23,972 bases of DNA from DASUMP01 sp036277635 (GTDB lineage Bacteria > Actinomycetota > Acidimicrobiia > IMCC26256 > PALSA-610), in NCBI GenBank assembly GCA_036277635.1, contig DASUMP010000285.1, positions 1 through 23,972 on the forward strand, in the 5' to 3' direction. A program made the position numbers and the translations under genes. The notes under the pieces are model-generated. The model was given only the letters and a program-made list of their open reading frames with translations, was not told where the DNA came from and ran no database searches. Shown here in pieces: positions 6,174-14,132 of this stretch. Every line of letters starts with the position of its first letter. The stretch's first letter is position 1.

Positions 6174-7400
6174 TCACGCGGCGGGGGCGCGGTAGGCCCC
6201 CGGGCGCTGCATCATGCCGCGTCGCCACCGGCGCGGGGTGAGCAGCACGGCACGCGGGTAGTCCTCGAACATCCAGCGGGCGAAGCTGCGACGCGTCCAG
6301 TCGGACGCGTCGACGGCCCGGATCGCGACGTCGGCGCGTCGCGCCGTCGCGAGCGTGTGTCGCAGCGCCGACGCGAACCGCAAGTCGCGACCGAGCTCGG
6401 CGGTCGTGTCCGCGCGATAGCGCGCCGCGACGGCGCGCGGGTGGGCCGACGCGCCGGCGGCGATCGCGTCGGCGGCGAGCCCGCCGGTCACGAGCGCCTG
6501 CGCGATCCCCTCGCCGGTGAGCGGGTCGACCACGGCGGCGGCGTCACCCGCGAACAGCACGCGCGGCGACACGCGCGACGTGAGGCGCGCCGGATCGAAC
6601 GCGGTGGGCACCGGCCACGCGCGCGCCGCACCCACCGGCCGCGCGTCGGGGCCGAGCGCGTCGCGCACGCCGGGACGATCGGTGAGCGACGTCCAGATCT
6701 GCCGGTGCAACCGGCCTTGCCCGCGCCCGCGGGGCATGCCGACCCCCACGTTCGCGGTGCCGTCGCCGAGGGGGAACACCCAGGCGTACCCGGGGAGCAG
6801 ATCGCGATCGAACACGACCCACAAGCGGGGATCGCGCACGCCGCTGAAGTACTGGCGCATCGCGTGGTGCTCGCCGAGCGCGGTGGGGGTGTCGGGCTCG
6901 AGCAAACGGCGCGTGGGTGAGTAGTGGCCGTCGGCGGCAACGACGAAGCGCGTCCGGAGCGTGGTGGCGTCGGAGAGCTCGACGGTGACGCCCTCGGCAT
7001 CGGCGACCAGTCCGCGCAGCGCGCACCCGTCGCGCACGTCGACGCCGCGGGCCCGGGCGACGTCGGTGAGCGCGCGGTCGAGCTCCACGCGTCGCACGAC
7101 CGCGGCGTAGCGGCCGGGTTCGGGGAGCGGCAGCTCGACGATCCGTCCGGACGGAGCGCGCAGGACCGCCGCGCGCACGGTGGAGGTGTCGTCGATCCCG
7201 AGGGCGTGGGCGGGGAGGCCGAGCCGTTCCAGGGCGCGCAGCGCCGCGGTGGTCAGCCCGTCGCCGCACGCCTTGTCGCGGGGGAAACGTGCTCGGTCGA
7301 GCAGGACGACGTCGAGGCCGTGACGGCGCGCAGTGAGCGCCGCGGCGGTGCCGGCCGGCCCCGCGCCCACCACCACGACCTCCGTGCGCTCCTCGGCCAT
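6174..7400 (-). CDS. Geranylgeranyl reductase family FAD-dependent oxidoreductase
   Basis: This 408-residue flavoprotein carries the Rossmann motif VVGAGPAGTAAA (10-21). It also has the family-specific FPRDKACGDGL (39-49), VVAADG (153-158), PGYAWVFPLGDGTANVGVG (203-221) and LFAGDAAAVVDPLTGEGIAQAL (282-303). These define the GGR superfamily, which reduces isoprenoid double bonds (chlorophyll, archaeal or menaquinone side chains) and includes some halogenase and hydroxylase relatives. In a heterotroph, menaquinone or polyprenyl side-chain reduction is a reasonable guess. It starts at ATG 7400, just after an 18-bp palindrome, and heads a likely operon with the SRPBCC gene. It is divergent from etfBA. 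Confidence 0.9.
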   Translation of the reverse strand: MAEERTEVVVVGAGPAGTAAALTARRHGLDVVLLDRARFPRDKACGDGLTTAALRALERLGLPAHALGIDDTSTVRAAVLRAPSGRIVELPLPEPGRYAAVVRRVELDRALTDVARARGVDVRDGCALRGLVADAEGVTVELSDATTLRTRFVVAADGHYSPTRRLLEPDTPTALGEHHAMRQYFSGVRDPRLWVVFDRDLLPGYAWVFPLGDGTANVGVGMPRGRGQGRLHRQIWTSLTDRPGVRDALGPDARPVGAARAWPVPTAFDPARLTSRVSPRVLFAGDAAAVVDPLTGEGIAQALVTGGLAADAIAAGASAHPRAVAARYRADTTAELGRDLRFASALRHTLATARRADVAIRAVDASDWTRRSFARWMFEDYPRAVLLTPRRWRRGMMQRPGAYRAPAA

Positions 7401-7405
7401 GCGGC

Positions 7406-7423
7406 GCCGACGCTAGCGTCGGC
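7406..7423. repeat. Perfect 18-bp palindrome in the GGR/etfB divergent region
   Basis: GCCGACGCT/AGCGTCGGC is a perfect inverted repeat with no spacer, 5 bases upstream of the minus-strand ATG at 7400. On the minus strand its centre contains TAGCGT, a -10-like hexamer 9 bases before that ATG. A repressor bound here would block both the promoter and the start. The palindrome is seen directly; the operator role is inference. Confidence 0.45.
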
Positions 7424-7453
7424 TCGGCGGCGATCACGGTGCCCGGGCCCCGT

Positions 7454-7484
7454 TTCGACGCCGCGTGCGAGGAGTTGCCACAAT
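7454..7484 (+). promoter_or_regulatory. Candidate etfBA promoter
   Basis: TTCGAC (7454-7459), a 19-base spacer and CACAAT (7479-7484) resemble a sigma-70 promoter reading toward etfB. It would give a 5' leader of about 65 bases ending in a proper Shine-Dalgarno. The spacer is long and the hexamers imperfect, so this is tentative. Confidence 0.3.
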
Positions 7485-7557
7485 CTCTCGCTGCGCCGGC
7501 GAGCGATGACGCCGCCGAGCCGATCCACGCCACGCCACCCGCACCGGCAGGAGACCC

Positions 7558-8340
7558 ATGAACGTCGTCGTCTGCGTGAAGTCGATCCCCGACCAGACGG
7601 TTCCCGGATCGCTCGATGAAGACCACACCCTGAAGCGCGACGGCATCCAGGCCGTGCTCGACGACACCGACCGCTACGGCGTCGAGATGGGCCTCCAGCT
7701 CGTCGAGACCGCCGGCGGCGGCGAGGTGATCCTCGTCTCGATGGCGCCGAACGGCGAGGTCAAGGGAATCCGCGACGGCCTCGCGATGGGCGCGGCACGG
7801 GGCATCCTCGTGTCCGATCCCGCCCTCGCCGGCAGCGACGCGCTCTCGACCGCGAAGGTGCTGGCGAAGTGCGTCGAGCACGCCGGCGCCGTCGACCTCG
7901 TCCTCGCCGGCACCGAGTCCTCCGACGGCTACGCGGGCACGGTCCCTGCGCAGCTCGCCGAGCTGCTCGGCTGGCCGTCGCTCACGTTCGCGAAGCACAT
8001 CGAGATCGCCGACGGCACCGTCACGATCCAACGTCAGACCGAAGCCGGCTACGACGTCGTGCAGGCGTCGCTGCCCGCGGTGGTGAGCGTGACCGCCGGG
8101 GTGGTCGAGCCGCGCTACCCGTCGTTCAAGGGGATCATGGCGGCGAAGAACAAGCCGCTCGATCAGCTCGGCACCGCCGAGCTCGGCCTCACCGCCGAGC
8201 AGGTCGGGTGGGCCGGGGCGCGCCAGACCATCACGCAGGTCGCGCAGGCACCCGCACGCGAAGCGGGCGAGAAGTTCGAAGACGACGGAACCGGCCACGA
8301 GAAGGTCGTCGCGTTCCTCGACCAGCTCAAGGTCATCTGA
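7558..8340 (+). CDS. etfB: Electron transfer flavoprotein beta subunit
   Basis: This is the small subunit of the ETF heterodimer, which carries electrons from acyl-CoA dehydrogenases to the respiratory chain through ETF:quinone oxidoreductase. At 260 residues it is standard length. It has the N-terminal VVVCVKSIPDQT, the AMP-site region TESSDGYAGTVPAQLAELLGWP (about 120-141), and the FixA-type LPAVVSVTAGVVEPRYPSFKGIMAAKNK segment that contains the dehydrogenase recognition loop. GGCAGGAG lies 4-5 bases before the ATG. etfA follows after 16 bases, a conserved pairing. The acyl-CoA dehydrogenase at 2202-3440 is a likely electron donor. Confidence 0.97.
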   Translation: MNVVVCVKSIPDQTVPGSLDEDHTLKRDGIQAVLDDTDRYGVEMGLQLVETAGGGEVILVSMAPNGEVKGIRDGLAMGAARGILVSDPALAGSDALSTAKVLAKCVEHAGAVDLVLAGTESSDGYAGTVPAQLAELLGWPSLTFAKHIEIADGTVTIQRQTEAGYDVVQASLPAVVSVTAGVVEPRYPSFKGIMAAKNKPLDQLGTAELGLTAEQVGWAGARQTITQVAQAPAREAGEKFEDDGTGHEKVVAFLDQLKVI

Positions 8341-8356
8341 GAGGGGTTGGCGCACC

Positions 8357-9328
8357 ATGGCGCTCGCAAAGGTCTGGGTCCATGCCGAAGCCGTCGACGG
8401 CAAGGTCGTCACCGCGACGTTGGAGCTGCTGACGAAGGCCCGCGAGATCGCGGACACCGTCGAAGCGGTCTACGCCGGCGACGACGCCGACGCGATCGCA
8501 GGGCAGCTCGGTGAGTACGGCGCGACGAAGGTGTACGCGGTGCCCCGCGGGGAGACGCTCGTCGGCGTCGCCACCGCCGCGGCGCTCGCCGAGCTCGTCG
8601 CGGAGCACTCGCCCGATCTCGTGCTGTTCGCGCAGAGCTACGACGGACGCGACGCGATCGCGCGCCTGTCGGCCCGACTCGACCGACCCGTGCTCACGAA
8701 CGGGATGGCCTTGTCGGTCGACGGCGACACCGTCACCGTCGGCGCCGCGATCTTCGGCGGGATGACGCTCGTCGACACTGCGTTCTCGGGGCCGGGGCCG
8801 TACCTCGCCGCGATCCGGCCGAAGTCGTTCGCGGCCGAGTCGGCCGGCGGTGGCGCGGCCGAGGTAGTCGCCGCCGCGCCGGGCGACGCCGGACGGGCCG
8901 CCGAGGCCCGGGTCGTGGAGCACCACGTCGAAGAGCAGCTGGGTCCGAAGCTCGAAGAGGCCACGGTCGTCGTGTCGGGCGGGCGCGGCCTCGGTTCGGC
9001 CGACGCGTACAAGCCGCTCGTGGAAGAGCTGGCCCGAGCGCTCAAGGGCGCGTTCGGGGCGTCGCGAGCGATCGTCGACGCCGGCTGGGTGCCGTACGCG
9101 CTCCAGGTCGGCCAGACCGGCAAGACCGTGAAGCCCAAGGTGTACATCGCGCTCGGCATCTCGGGCGCGACCCAGCACATGGTCGGCATGAAGAACAGCG
9201 ACAACATCATCGCGATCAACAAGGACGCCGAAGCGCCCATCTTCTCGATCGCCGACCTCGGCATCGTCGGCGACGTCCACAAGGTCGTCCCGCCGATCAT
9301 CGAGGCGATCAAGGCCCGCACCGGCTGA
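8357..9328 (+). CDS. etfA: Electron transfer flavoprotein alpha subunit
   Basis: This is the FAD-carrying large subunit of ETF, 323 residues. The N-terminal alpha/beta domain (1-185) is followed by the FAD domain. The FAD domain shows SGGRGLGS (207-214), VGQTGKTV (251-258), ALGISGATQHMVGMKNSD (265-282) and IFSIADLGIVGD (295-306), all contacts in known ETFs. A GAGAGGGG ribosome-binding site precedes the ATG. With etfB it forms a two-gene unit; the ABC exporter genes begin 51 bases later and may be transcribed separately. Confidence 0.97.
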   Translation: MALAKVWVHAEAVDGKVVTATLELLTKAREIADTVEAVYAGDDADAIAGQLGEYGATKVYAVPRGETLVGVATAAALAELVAEHSPDLVLFAQSYDGRDAIARLSARLDRPVLTNGMALSVDGDTVTVGAAIFGGMTLVDTAFSGPGPYLAAIRPKSFAAESAGGGAAEVVAAAPGDAGRAAEARVVEHHVEEQLGPKLEEATVVVSGGRGLGSADAYKPLVEELARALKGAFGASRAIVDAGWVPYALQVGQTGKTVKPKVYIALGISGATQHMVGMKNSDNIIAINKDAEAPIFSIADLGIVGDVHKVVPPIIEAIKARTG

Positions 9329-9367
9329 TCGGACCGAAAACCGGAGCCGCGCGGGCGGCAGACCTGC

Positions 9368-9373
9368 GAACAT
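9368..9373 (+). promoter_or_regulatory. Possible -10 element (GAACAT) before the ABC ATPase
   Basis: GAACAT is followed by six bases and the ATG at 9380, matching the leaderless layout seen elsewhere in this window. It matches TATAAT at only three positions and no -35 is evident, so support is weak. The gene also lacks a good Shine-Dalgarno. Confidence 0.22.
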
Positions 9374-9379
9374 CGGACC

Positions 9380-10150
9380 ATGCGCGCGCCTGAGATCGTG
9401 CTCGAGGCTCGCGGCCTCGTGAAGGACTACCGGCGCGCGCGAGCGGTCGACGGTGTCGATCTGGTGGTGCGCGCGGGGGAGCGCGTCGCGTTGCTCGGTC
9501 CGAACGGCGCAGGCAAGACGACGACGCTGCTGATGATCCTCGGCGTGGTGTCGCCCGACGCGGGCACGGTGTCGATCTGCGGCCACCCGCTCGCCACGAA
9601 GCGCAGCCTCGCGGCGGCGAACGTCGGCTTCGCCGCCGGGTACCTCCCGCTCGCGGAGCGCATGCGGGTGCGCGAGTACCTCCGCTTCTACGGGCAGCTC
9701 TACGGCGTCGCCGATCCCGAACCCCAGATCGCCGCCGGGCTCGAACGGTTCCGGATCGCGCACCTCGCCGACGCGATGGGCACCGAGCTGTCGTCGGGAC
9801 AACGCACGCTGGTGGGGATCGTGCGGGCGACGCTGCACCGCCCCCGCGTGTTGGTGCTCGACGAACCGACCGCGTCGCTCGATCCCGACGTCGCGCACCG
9901 TGTGCGCACCGGGCTCGAGGAGATCAGCGACGCCGACGGGACCGCGCTGCTCGTGACGAGTCACGACATGGGCGAGGTGACGCGGCTCTCGGAACGAGTG
10001 GTGTTCCTGTCGCTCGGTCGCATCATCGCCGACGGCCCGCCGGACGAGGTCGCACGCACCTACGGGCACGACGATCTCGAGAGCGTGTTCATGCACATCG
10101 CCGAACGTCACGAGAGTGTCGCGGCCCAGCAGACGGACCATCCGCTGTGA
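9380..10150 (+). CDS. ABC transporter ATP-binding protein (ABC-2 type exporter)
   Basis: This 256-residue ATPase has Walker A GPNGAGKTT (40-48), signature LSSGQ (137-141), Walker B VLVLDEP (157-163), a D-loop (SLDPD) and H-loop His195. In the Q-loop position the sequence reads GFAAGYLPLAERMRVREYL (83-101) with no obvious glutamine, which is unusual though seen in some exporter ATPases. The next gene, a permease, overlaps it in a GTGA, so the two form one exporter. Cargo could be a lipid, glycan or drug-like molecule; nothing in the sequence decides this. Confidence 0.93.
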   Translation: MRAPEIVLEARGLVKDYRRARAVDGVDLVVRAGERVALLGPNGAGKTTTLLMILGVVSPDAGTVSICGHPLATKRSLAAANVGFAAGYLPLAERMRVREYLRFYGQLYGVADPEPQIAAGLERFRIAHLADAMGTELSSGQRTLVGIVRATLHRPRVLVLDEPTASLDPDVAHRVRTGLEEISDADGTALLVTSHDMGEVTRLSERVVFLSLGRIIADGPPDEVARTYGHDDLESVFMHIAERHESVAAQQTDHPL

Positions 10151-10980
10151 GCGCGGTGCCCGCCCCGACCGTGCTCACGGGCGCGCGTGCGTCGTGGCTG
10201 CGCATCCGCGCCGTCGCCCGGCGGCACGCGTACGTCCTCGTCCGGAGTCCGCACCGGCTGTTCGACGTGACGTTGTGGCCGCTCGTCGACGTATTGCTCT
10301 TCGGATCGCTCGCCGTCTTCGTCGGCGACGGCGACCGCACCGTCGGTCAACAGGCGTCGGGCTACCTGCTCGCCGGCATCGTGTTGTGGCACGTGATCTA
10401 CCAGTCGCAGATCGCGCTCTCGACCGGTCTGCTCGAAGAGACGTGGACGCGCAACCTGCTCAACTTGATGATCACGCCCATACGGGAGTGGGAGTACGTC
10501 GCCGGCGTCGCGTTGTTCGGCATGGCGAAGCTGTTCTTCGGACTCGTGGTCATGACGGTGGGCGCGCTCGCGTTCTTCTCCTTCGACATCACCGAGCTCG
10601 GACTCGGCGTGCTGCCCGTGGCGTTCGCGCTGCTCGTCGTCGGGTGGATGATCTCGTTCCTCGTGATGGGCCTCGTGCTGCGGTTCGGGACCGGTGCCGA
10701 GGCCATGGCGTGGGGCGTGATGTTCGTGGTGATGCCGCTGTCGGGCGTCTTCTACCCGGTCGAGTCGCTCCCGGGGCTGTTGCAGCCGATCGCGCACGCG
10801 TTGCCGACCACGCATGCGTTCGCGGCGTTGCGCGCGCTCGTCGACGGCGACGCGGTGCCGTGGGACGAGCTCGGCTACGCGTACGGCAGCGCCGCGGTGC
10901 TGCTCGTGCTGGCGATGCTGTTCCTGTTGCGGATGCTGTCGCTGTTCCGCACGCGCGGCTACGTCACCCGCTACAGCTGA
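10147..10980 (+). CDS. ABC-2 type transporter permease
   Basis: This 277-residue membrane protein has about six hydrophobic segments. The first is a re-entrant start near 40-60 (LFDVTLWPLVDVLLFGSLAVF), and others lie near 72-92, 117-150, 155-182, 196-215 and 240-265. The motif PLSGVFYPVESLPGLLQPIAHALPTTHAF (about 198-226) is typical of the DrrB/NodJ ABC-2 family. It starts with a GTG whose last bases overlap the ATPase stop (GTGA), indicating coupled translation. Its stop codon abuts that of the convergent exonuclease III gene with no base between. Confidence 0.92.
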   Translation: MSAVPAPTVLTGARASWLRIRAVARRHAYVLVRSPHRLFDVTLWPLVDVLLFGSLAVFVGDGDRTVGQQASGYLLAGIVLWHVIYQSQIALSTGLLEETWTRNLLNLMITPIREWEYVAGVALFGMAKLFFGLVVMTVGALAFFSFDITELGLGVLPVAFALLVVGWMISFLVMGLVLRFGTGAEAMAWGVMFVVMPLSGVFYPVESLPGLLQPIAHALPTTHAFAALRALVDGDAVPWDELGYAYGSAAVLLVLAMLFLLRMLSLFRTRGYVTRYS

Positions 10981-11775
10981 TCACGGCGCGGGCACATCCG
11001 CGACGTCGATGATCACGGGCGCGTGGTCCGACGGCTGGGTGCCCTTGCGGGCGTTGCGATCGACGACCGCCCACGTGAGGCGTTCGGCGATCGGAGCCGT
11101 CACGAGCACGAGGTCGATCCGCATGCCGCGGTGCTCGTGGAAGTCGCCGCGGCGATAGTCCCAGTAGGAGTAGAGGCGGTCGTCGTCGGGATAGACCGCG
11201 CGGAACGCGTCGACCAGTCCCCACTCGACGAGTCGACGCACCGCCGCCCGTTCCGGCTCGGTCACGTGGGTCGCGCCCACGAACGCTGTCGGATCCCACA
11301 CGTCGCGATCTTCGGGCGCGACGTTGAAGTCGCCGAGCACCACGACCGGGTCGGTCGGCGTCGCGTGGTGTGCGAGCCAGTCGTGCAGCGTGGTGAGCCA
11401 CGCCAGCTTGCGTTCGTAGTGCTCGCTCGCGACGTCGCGCCCGTTGGGCACGTACACGGTGACGATCCGCACACCGCCGCACGTCGCGGCGAGCAGGCGC
11501 GCGTCGTCGGGATACGAGTCGGTGAACGCGTCGCCGAAGCCGGTCGTCACGTCGGTGAGCCCCACCCGCGACAGGATCGCGACGCCGTTCCACTGACCCT
11601 GGCCGTGGTGCGCGACCTCGTATCCGAGCGCCCGGAACGTGAGGTCGGGGAAGCCCGAGTCGCTGCACTTGGTCTCCTGGAGGCACAGCACGTCGAGGTC
11701 GGCGTAACCGAGGACCTCCTCGACGCGGGGCAACCGCGCCTTCAGCGAGTTGACGTTCCAGGTGGCGATCCGCAT
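10981..11775 (-). CDS. xth: Exodeoxyribonuclease III (AP endonuclease)
   Basis: This enzyme cleaves DNA at abasic sites and degrades duplex DNA 3' to 5' in base excision repair. The 264-residue protein contains every catalytic element of the ExoIII family: Asn7 (WNVNSLKAR), Glu34 (LQETK), Tyr108 (YVPNG), Asp149/Asn151 (GDFN), Asp221 (MRIDL) and Asp250-His251 (PSDHAP). It starts at ATG 11775, 11 bases after the DUF6285 stop, without a Shine-Dalgarno. It is probably the last gene of the phosphotransferase-DUF6285-xth unit, a functionally mixed set. Its stop touches that of the permease gene (TGATCA). Confidence 0.97.
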   Translation of the reverse strand: MRIATWNVNSLKARLPRVEEVLGYADLDVLCLQETKCSDSGFPDLTFRALGYEVAHHGQGQWNGVAILSRVGLTDVTTGFGDAFTDSYPDDARLLAATCGGVRIVTVYVPNGRDVASEHYERKLAWLTTLHDWLAHHATPTDPVVVLGDFNVAPEDRDVWDPTAFVGATHVTEPERAAVRRLVEWGLVDAFRAVYPDDDRLYSYWDYRRGDFHEHRGMRIDLVLVTAPIAERLTWAVVDRNARKGTQPSDHAPVIIDVADVPAP

Positions 11776-11786
11776 CGACGCGCAGG

Positions 11787-12161
11787 CTACGGGAGCCCGT
11801 CGGGGGAGTCGCCGGCGACGTAGCCGGGGTGGGCGATCGCCAGCTTGTCGCGCACGGTCGCACGGACGTGCTCGGTGGTCTCGGCGCGTCGATCGTCGAG
11901 GGAACCGTCGCGGATCCGAGACGCGAGCTCGCGCTCGAGGTCGTCGAGCGCGCCGTCGTGGCCGAGCAGGTCGCGGAGTCGTGCGTGCTGCGCCTCCGCG
12001 CTCTCCGTGCCGGCTCGCAGCTCGCGCTCGACGATCGCGAGGGCGTTCGCAGCGACGCGGGCGTGGAACGCGAGGCGACCGTCGAGCGCACCGCGCGCGT
12101 CGTCGAGGAACTCGCGCACGGCTTCGACGAGCTCGGCGGCGGTGGGGCGGTCCTGGGTCAC
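11787..12161 (-). CDS. DUF6285 domain protein
   Basis: This 124-residue, mainly helical acidic protein has the family pattern PTAAELVEAVREFLDDAR (6-23) and GRLAFHARVAANALAIVERELRAG (28-51). The remainder has short helices rich in Asp, Glu and Arg. It resembles the DUF6285 proteins found next to ACAD10-type phosphotransferase genes, as it is here: it starts (GTG 12161) 4 bases after that gene's stop. Biochemical function is unknown; a small partner or stabiliser of the kinase-like protein is a guess from context. Confidence 0.78.
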   Translation of the reverse strand: MTQDRPTAAELVEAVREFLDDARGALDGRLAFHARVAANALAIVERELRAGTESAEAQHARLRDLLGHDGALDDLERELASRIRDGSLDDRRAETTEHVRATVRDKLAIAHPGYVAGDSPDGLP

Positions 12162-12165
12162 CGGT

Positions 12166-13158
12166 TCACCAACGACCGTCGAGGAGCTCGAGGAGGTCCC
12201 ATTCCATCTCCGCGACCCGTCGACCCAGCATCGCCAGCTCGACGGAGCGGACCACCCCGTGCAGATGGGTGAACGCCTGGGCCATGCAGATCAAGCCCCA
12301 CTTCAACGTGCCGAGCACGACCCAGAACTGGAGCGCGTCGCGCGTGGGGGCATCGCCGCCCGCGCGTGCGTAGGCGTCGAGGAGATCGTCGAGGTCGCCG
12401 AAGCCCCCGACCACCCGGTCGGCCACCCCGAACCGCCACGACTTCACGCACAGCCACCCGAGGTCTTCGACCGGGTCCCCGAGGTGCGCGAGCTCCCAGT
12501 CGAGCACGGCGCGGACGCCGTCCGGGCCGACGATGAGGTTGCCGTTCCGGAAGTCGCCGTGCACCAGGCCCAGCTCGGGCCGTTCCGGTGGCAGGTGCTC
12601 GCGCAACCAACGCAGCCCGAGCTCGAACGCCGGATGGGGTTCACCGAAGACGTCGAGGAGCGCGGTGTGGTCGTCGAGCTGCCGAGACGCCGGTTGCGGG
12701 GCGAGCGGCGGCAACGACGCGACCGGCACCGCATGGATGCGGGCGAGGATCTCGCCGCACTGCGCCGCGAGCCGCGGGCGCGCCGACGCGAACGCCTCGT
12801 CACGCAGGATCCGACGCGGGATCGTCTCGCCTTCGACGCGGTCCATGACGAAACCGGTGCCGAGCCCGTCGTCGGGCGCGAGCAGGAGCCGGGTCGTCGG
12901 GACCGGGACCCCGGCCCCCGCCGTCGCGGCCAACAGCTCGAACTCGGTCGCCCGGTCGGTCGCGCCGAGCGTGGAGCCGGGATCACGCCGCAACACCAAC
13001 GGATGACCGACGCCGGCCGCGTCGGTCGCGTCGAACGCCCAGGTCTCGCGCGACGCGCCGCCGGAGAGGCGTCGCAGCGCGTCGACGGTGACCGGGCTCG
13101 GGAACGTGCGCCCGAGGGCGCGGACGAGGAGCTCGCCGTCGGGAGCGCGGACCGCCAC
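12166..13158 (-). CDS. Phosphotransferase family protein (APH/ACAD10 kinase-like)
   Basis: This is an aminoglycoside-phosphotransferase-fold kinase of the ACAD10/11 N-domain type, which phosphorylates 4-hydroxyacyl-CoA intermediates in some lipid-catabolic pathways. Motifs, numbered from GTG 13158 (330 residues), are RRLSGGASRETWAF near 29-42, the Brenner motif LVHGDFRNGN with His200, Asp202 and Asn207, and the metal site VLDWELAHLGDP with Asp220. GTGs at 13170 and 13182 are alternative starts. 13158 is preferred because TAGTGT lies 8 bases upstream and no Shine-Dalgarno exists. The open frame continues to 13389, but that part is Arg-rich and looks non-coding. DUF6285 follows after 4 bases. 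Confidence 0.88.
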   Translation of the reverse strand: MAVRAPDGELLVRALGRTFPSPVTVDALRRLSGGASRETWAFDATDAAGVGHPLVLRRDPGSTLGATDRATEFELLAATAGAGVPVPTTRLLLAPDDGLGTGFVMDRVEGETIPRRILRDEAFASARPRLAAQCGEILARIHAVPVASLPPLAPQPASRQLDDHTALLDVFGEPHPAFELGLRWLREHLPPERPELGLVHGDFRNGNLIVGPDGVRAVLDWELAHLGDPVEDLGWLCVKSWRFGVADRVVGGFGDLDDLLDAYARAGGDAPTRDALQFWVVLGTLKWGLICMAQAFTHLHGVVRSVELAMLGRRVAEMEWDLLELLDGRW

Positions 13159-13166
13159 GGCGCCGG

Positions 13167-13172
13167 ACACTA
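13167..13172 (-). promoter_or_regulatory. Candidate -10 element (TAGTGT) for the phosphotransferase operon
   Basis: On the minus strand TAGTGT lies 8 bases before GTG 13158. It belongs to the same TAGNNT class seen before purK and the GGR gene. No -35 is clear. If it is used, the GTGs at 13170 and 13182 would not be on the transcript. Confidence 0.35.
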
Positions 13173-13375
13173 CCGACCGCACCGCGGGCCACCGCCGCTG
13201 GGAGCGGGGCGTCGGAACCTGCGGCGGGAATGGTCGCGACGCCCACGCCCCCACGCGGCACCCGCAGCGTCCCACCGCGGGCACCGAGCGGCGAGAGTCG
13301 AACGTCACGGTGGTGCGGGTCGCAGTGTTCGCGCGGCCGCCGCGGGCTCGGGTCCCTCGGCGGTGCCCTGATCTG

Positions 13376-13392
13376 CACACCATCTCCACACC
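13376..13392. promoter_or_regulatory. Tandem CACACC direct repeat, candidate response-regulator site
   Basis: CACACC occurs at 13376-13381 and again at 13387-13392, an 11-base period (one helical turn) as in OmpR/PhoB-type binding sites. It lies just upstream of where a -35 box for the response regulator would fall. Autoregulation is a reasonable hypothesis only. The rest of the 13159-13433 intergenic stretch is GC-rich with no other feature I can support. Confidence 0.35.
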
Positions 13393-13421
13393 GCCATCCC
13401 CGCAGGTCGGAGGCCCTTCCT

Positions 13422-13427
13422 TATCCT
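13422..13427 (+). promoter_or_regulatory. Candidate -10 element (TATCCT) for the two-component operon
   Basis: TATCCT is followed by six bases and GTG 13434. There is no Shine-Dalgarno close to that GTG (the nearest GGAGG is 20 bases away), so a leaderless transcript starting at the GTG fits best. Confidence 0.45.
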
Positions 13428-13433
13428 TCGGCG

Positions 13434-14128
<695 letters not shown>

Positions 14129-14132
<4 letters not shown>

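Noticed and set aside
6544..8457. A 637-codon minus-strand open frame
   Set aside because: It covers etfB in antisense and part of the GGR gene out of frame; both real genes have unmistakable motifs.
8333..10141. A 602-codon minus-strand open frame
   Set aside because: It is antisense to etfA and the ABC ATPase and rich in Arg, Asp and His; a GC artefact.
13183..13389. N-terminal extension of the phosphotransferase
   Set aside because: The residues are Arg-rich and unlike the family, which begins shortly before RRLSGGASRETW; a promoter-like hexamer lies inside.
13230..13433. N-terminal extension of the response regulator
   Set aside because: The 68 extra residues are Pro/Arg/Ser-rich without a domain, and receiver homology begins just after GTG 13434.
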